NCBI GenBank assembly: GCA_900199595.1
Contig: FZRB01000018.1
Location: 22,364-86,363, forward strand
Length of the DNA: 64,000 nucleotides
Direction of reading: 5' to 3'
From: Lachnospiraceae bacterium
Lineage (GTDB): Bacteria; Bacillota; Clostridia; Lachnospirales; Lachnospiraceae
In this document: positions 60,671-64,000 of the stretch, in pieces
How the letters are laid out: every line of letters begins with the position of its first letter
Position numbering within the stretch: position 1 is the first letter of the stretch
Position numbers and translations under genes: made by a program
Notes under the pieces: generated by a model
Seen by the model: only the letters and a program-made list of their open reading frames with translations
Database searches by the model: none
Told to the model about the DNA's origin: nothing

Positions 60671-63580
60671 TTATTTCTTACCATTCTGAAGTGCTTTATG
60701 ATTATTACCCTTGTTTTTATTCTTCTGTGCTTCCTTAGCGGCCTTTCTTTCCGGATGAAGGTCGAGGCACGTTAATCCGAACGTCCTGATAATTCTTCCC
60801 ATTTCCGGCTTTTCAGGCATACCTATCTCCGGTTTATCAGATTTAAGATAATAATTTATATCTTCTCTGTTCTCTTCAAAAAACCGCTTGAATTCGTTTG
60901 AATTCATAAGATCACTAACATAATTCTTTGGATTATCCAGTTTAATATCCTGCATATGTTCAAGATATGACTGTTCTGCTTTATCTAACATATATTTTTT
61001 ATTTTTTTCCATAAGAGCAAGCTTTGAAGTGACCAGAATAGTAGCAAACGATCTTTTCAGCAGATCCTCATCTGCTTCAAACTTCTTACCCGTAATCTGT
61101 GACATCTTATCTCTAAGTGCAGGTCTATCTTCCGGTCTCAGACTGTTTATCGCAAAACCAATACCCGCATCAAAGCGAAGGTTTGCCATAAATTCACGAG
61201 CTCCGTTTCCGTCATGTCTGGCACCTACAGCATCAAAATGTATTTCATATAATTCATATTCACACCTTGATTTATGCGTCTGATAGCGGTTCTCATCTCT
61301 TACAGAATTGAAAGCATCCACATATCCCTCGGACAGTTTCATGTTCTTATTGACTTTTTCCATCATGGATCGTTCTTTATTCTTGTAATCCCCTATCTGC
61401 TTCGCCTTTTCTTCCAGCTTCATAAGAACGTCCATCTGTTTACTCAGAGCTTCCCTGGCATCAATTGCATGCTTATATCTTCGCTCAGTCTTTCCCGGCT
61501 TTCTGTTTGGATTATTCAGATTCGGATCATTTCTCCAATCCTCACCGGTTTTCTTACTGTCCTTATAGTATATATAATTGTTTACTTCCTTTAAAGCATT
61601 TCGAGTTTTTTCTACCAGATCCTTAAGATTCTGGGATGTCTCCCCCTGTTCGCTCATTTTTCCACAATCAGGATCCTTATAAGACAGCATCGCTTCTTTA
61701 AGCTCTTTAATATTCCTGAGCATAATATTGTACTTATTCTGATCGCCCTGGAGCATCACCGTATCGCTGTCTATTTCTTTATATATTTTTTCAATTGAAG
61801 GAAAGTTCCCTATCGTAGCATCATAGACATCGCTTTTATAATCATCTATCAGCTGAATCCTTGCTTTCTCTATATTCTTAAAACCATCTGTCCTTCTTCT
61901 GACCTTGTTAAAAAGATTCTCCTTTTTCCCGATCATCGAAAGATCATCGTTAAAGGACATGAATTCAAGCTCATCATCCTCTACAACCTTGATTGTTCCC
62001 GGAATTAAGGCTCCCTTCCCATAGCCTTTTCCAAATTCAAGATTATCCTTCTTGATCTTGTTCTGAAGATCCTTCAATCTGGTCTCCATGTTCTGTAGCT
62101 CTTCAGCAGTCAGTTCGTATCCATAGAATATCTGTTTCAGACTGTCTGTTGTCAGATTCATTACTCTGTCAGCCATACTTCTCGTAATGACTTTCATCTG
62201 TTCGAGCTTTACAGCGGCTTTCATTTTTACATCTTTTTCAAAATCAGTTGCTCCAAAGGAAAGATCATTATCTATTCCCTGAATTGAATCAAGTACAACC
62301 GTACCGTCTTTTCTTCTTTTGAAGTTGTACATTACGTTAGCAGCATGTCTGTCAGGATTACCACATATATAGTCAAGCACCTGAAGGTCTGCAACACATT
62401 TTTTAAGCTTCAGGTTTTCGGCACTTTCAAATGTAGCCTCCATGAAAAGCGGTTCCTTATAATATTTTTTCTCATCTGCTCCGTCAGCTTTTTTCATGAA
62501 GGTTCCCTTGAATTCTTTTCCGCCAAGTTTTATCTTCACATTATCCGACTTTGCAATGATGTTCGGAACACCTAAGATTTCAGCCATCTTGCTCATGGCT
62601 GTGTTTCTTCTGTTAAGTCTGCCTGAATCGGCAAGATCTACTTCATCGAGTATTGAGCGTGCATTATCAGCCATAGCGGCATCGTGCATAATGTTTAAAA
62701 ATGTATTGTACTTCTCTCTTGTATTAAGCAGCGCCCTCAAATCAACTGGTGATTCCTCATCCATTTTGCTGATGACTTTTCTCATCTTTTCAGTATTTGC
62801 GAGACTGTATTCCTTATGATATGATAACAAGATTGCATATATTTCTTTGTTTCCTGATATATAATCATATATATTTTTTGCTTTGCTTGCAGATACTAAG
62901 CTTGAACCTGCTTTACCATATTTTTTTATCGATTTCTTTATTACATCCTCAATAACATCATCCGGAGATTTGGATTTATCATTACTCTTATCGGGTGTAA
63001 AGAAGCCTTCAACTTCATGTCCCTCCCCATCGATTATAGTAAGCGGAATACGTGAGTTCTGGTTTCCGCTTGCATTTTGCAGAACCGAACCCTTCTTTAC
63101 TCCGTAGGATACTGTTCTTGAGCTTTCATATATCTCAGAAAGAGTCTTTTCCTCCCCTTTCTTAATTGCTGCATCAAATGCATTTAAATCCTTTGAGAGT
63201 GTATTTGCAAGAAGATCATTCTGCATAGCCTCAGAAGTAAGCTTTCGTTCCTTTCCCGAAGGCTCCTCTTCTTCAACATTTCTGTCCTTTTTATACATTC
63301 CTATCTTCCTGTTGATGGCACGGTTAAGCTGATCCAGTTTGGAAATGGAATCAGCATAAAGCGCACGAAGAGTTGTCATCTTCTCAACATCCAGTGATTC
63401 ATCCTTATCCTGAATACTGCTATTGAGAGTCTGAAGCGATTCCATAAGGGCATGTTTTTCTTCATAAAATGCCTGTCCCGGTCTGACATTTGCAAATGCG
63501 GTTATATTCTTCGCATAACCAGCCTGCCTCTTCCTTAGTCTTGATTTTTTCTGAATGTTATTTACTTCAACTTCTTTCAT
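60671..63580 (-). CDS. Large protein with PI3/4-kinase-like catalytic motifs
   Basis: A 969-residue soluble protein without signal peptide or transmembrane helix. Much of it is helical and charged. Between residues ~345 and 445 is a kinase-like core: VKIKLGGKEFKGTFMKKADG may hold the nucleotide-binding Lys, LDYICGNPDRHAANVMYNF gives the D-x-H-x-x-N catalytic loop (D410, H412 and N415), and IQGIDNDLSFG the metal-binding D-x-D (D437, D439). This order matches PI3/4-kinase and HipA-like folds. The remaining ~500 residues are coiled-coil-like with KEMKKLEE-type repeats. The C-terminus is Lys/Asn-rich. GAGG precedes the ATG. The phosphorylated partner is unknown. Confidence 0.7.
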   Translation of the reverse strand: MKEVEVNNIQKKSRLRKRQAGYAKNITAFANVRPGQAFYEEKHALMESLQTLNSSIQDKDESLDVEKMTTLRALYADSISKLDQLNRAINRKIGMYKKDRNVEEEEPSGKERKLTSEAMQNDLLANTLSKDLNAFDAAIKKGEEKTLSEIYESSRTVSYGVKKGSVLQNASGNQNSRIPLTIIDGEGHEVEGFFTPDKSNDKSKSPDDVIEDVIKKSIKKYGKAGSSLVSASKAKNIYDYISGNKEIYAILLSYHKEYSLANTEKMRKVISKMDEESPVDLRALLNTREKYNTFLNIMHDAAMADNARSILDEVDLADSGRLNRRNTAMSKMAEILGVPNIIAKSDNVKIKLGGKEFKGTFMKKADGADEKKYYKEPLFMEATFESAENLKLKKCVADLQVLDYICGNPDRHAANVMYNFKRRKDGTVVLDSIQGIDNDLSFGATDFEKDVKMKAAVKLEQMKVITRSMADRVMNLTTDSLKQIFYGYELTAEELQNMETRLKDLQNKIKKDNLEFGKGYGKGALIPGTIKVVEDDELEFMSFNDDLSMIGKKENLFNKVRRRTDGFKNIEKARIQLIDDYKSDVYDATIGNFPSIEKIYKEIDSDTVMLQGDQNKYNIMLRNIKELKEAMLSYKDPDCGKMSEQGETSQNLKDLVEKTRNALKEVNNYIYYKDSKKTGEDWRNDPNLNNPNRKPGKTERRYKHAIDAREALSKQMDVLMKLEEKAKQIGDYKNKERSMMEKVNKNMKLSEGYVDAFNSVRDENRYQTHKSRCEYELYEIHFDAVGARHDGNGAREFMANLRFDAGIGFAINSLRPEDRPALRDKMSQITGKKFEADEDLLKRSFATILVTSKLALMEKNKKYMLDKAEQSYLEHMQDIKLDNPKNYVSDLMNSNEFKRFFEENREDINYYLKSDKPEIGMPEKPEMGRIIRTFGLTCLDLHPERKAAKEAQKNKNKGNNHKALQNGKK

Positions 63581-63632
63581 GATATTATCCTCATTATTAG
63601 GCAGCGTATCTAGAGCTTACCTACATACAAAA

Positions 63633-63666
63633 AATATGTGTGCTAAACTATTTTAACACACATATT
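63633..63666 (-). terminator. Terminator upstream of the kinase-like gene
   Basis: AATATGTGTG (63633-63642) and CACACATATT (63657-63666) with a weakly paired AT loop; on the minus strand a T6 run follows. It would stop transcripts coming from the tnpB side, about 40 bp beyond the element's end. Confidence 0.65.
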
Positions 63667-63703
63667 ATATCATTCAAAGCGCAACAAAAGCGCATCGTTA
63701 TTT

Positions 63704-63823
63704 TGGTGACATACTCCCACCACTTTCGCTTCGCTAAGAAGTGGGGGCTTCTCGTTCGAGTAATCTAATGATTACAGCATACACGAGCTATCCCCGTCTG
63801 TCCGACGGTTCTATTTATACTTA
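63704..63823 (-). ncRNA. IS605-type right end with likely omega-RNA (reRNA) 3' scaffold
   Basis: After the tnpB stop codon comes a conserved-looking end with a hairpin: CCCCCACTTCTTAGCG pairs with the AAGTGGTGGG stretch (about 63715-63748), then GAGTATGTCACC. In this family the non-coding RNA covers the end of tnpB and right end, and its guide is the DNA just outside. The boundary near 63704 is my estimate from the last conserved-looking bases. The guide would then run from about 63703 towards 63684. Confidence 0.5.
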
Positions 63824-64000
63824 GATACTTAAGTATCTCATTCCTTCATTACGTATATTTATAGCTGCATTTATGTCGCGGTCATGTTCATTATTGCACT
63901 TTGGACATATCCATTTTCTTATTGACAGGTCTTTTGTGTCTTCGTTTTTATAGCCACAACAATGACATATCTGACTTGATGGATAGAATTTATCAACCTT
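63821..64000 (-). CDS. tnpB: IS200/IS605 family TnpB, C-terminal part only
   Basis: Only the last 59 codons lie in the window; the 5' part is beyond its right edge. The visible region has the zinc ribbon CHCCG with CPKC and the RuvC-III motif HDRDINAAINIRNEG, ending YLSI. TnpB is an RNA-guided nuclease that cuts at the donor joint and helps retain the element. Whether the gene is intact cannot be seen. Confidence 0.85.
   Translation of the reverse strand, partial: KVDKFYPSSQICHCCGYKNEDTKDLSIRKWICPKCNNEHDRDINAAINIRNEGMRYLSI

Overview
The window looks like a chromosomal segment of an anaerobic low-G+C Firmicute, most likely a Lachnospiraceae-type clostridium. This is inferred from gene content, not from a search. 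The markers are a SCIFF peptide with its radical-SAM maturase, a long pyruvate:ferredoxin oxidoreductase, a eukaryote-like isoleucyl-tRNA synthetase, LuxS, desulfoferrodoxin, PadR/DUF1700/DUF4097 genes, strong AGGAGG-type ribosome binding sites and AT-rich intergenic DNA. No rRNA, tRNA or CRISPR array was seen.

Layout. 0-4.2 kb: a DUF5662 protein, an Asn/Gln-rich membrane protein, a short-chain dehydrogenase, desulfoferrodoxin and a YdcF-like protein. 4.2-8.6 kb: a polar amino-acid ABC importer, then a PadR - DUF1700 - DUF4097 envelope operon. 8.8-19 kb: metabolism, with an NCS2 purine permease and glycerate kinase, CstA with a small partner gene, pyruvate:ferredoxin oxidoreductase and dihydroorotase. 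19-24.5 kb: an operon of a GGDEF-EAL protein, a secreted SGNH/Ig-like/Fn3-like protein and a GH3 glucosidase. 24.6-32.6 kb: a cation/proton antiporter, a MacA/MacB-like tripartite ABC exporter, two HAD phosphatases and ProA. 32.7-41.1 kb: a large FtsX-type ABC system, an HD-GYP phosphodiesterase, an HSL-type esterase and an OmpR-family two-component system.

41.1-43.5 kb: the SCIFF locus. Its peptide gene is short, and about 710 bp of highly structured non-coding DNA separates it from the maturase gene. 43.5-52 kb: glycogen phosphorylase, IleRS and an unusual 829-residue metallophosphoesterase. 52.5-58.9 kb: a wall or teichoic-acid-like set (CDP-glycerol glycerophosphotransferase, TagD-like cytidylyltransferase, two GDPD-family proteins), interrupted by an AAA/PD-(D/E)XK protein and luxS. 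59-64 kb: accessory DNA, with a secreted Fn3-like protein, a decayed gene fragment, a 969-residue protein with PI3/4-kinase-like catalytic motifs, and the 3' end of an IS200/IS605-type tnpB.

The most unusual signal lies between genes. Several families of dispersed hairpins recur through the window: (a) five terminator-type hairpins sharing a GAACC(A/T)GGTTC or GCACTGGTT centre; (b) a nested leader hairpin with a GGATTGC/GCAATCC outer stem and interchangeable inner stems; (c) GGTGTCAAAAG palindromes with 3-nt loops; (d) a dense cluster of perfect hairpins with mostly 3-nt loops inside a larger inverted-repeat-bounded block in the SCIFF locus.
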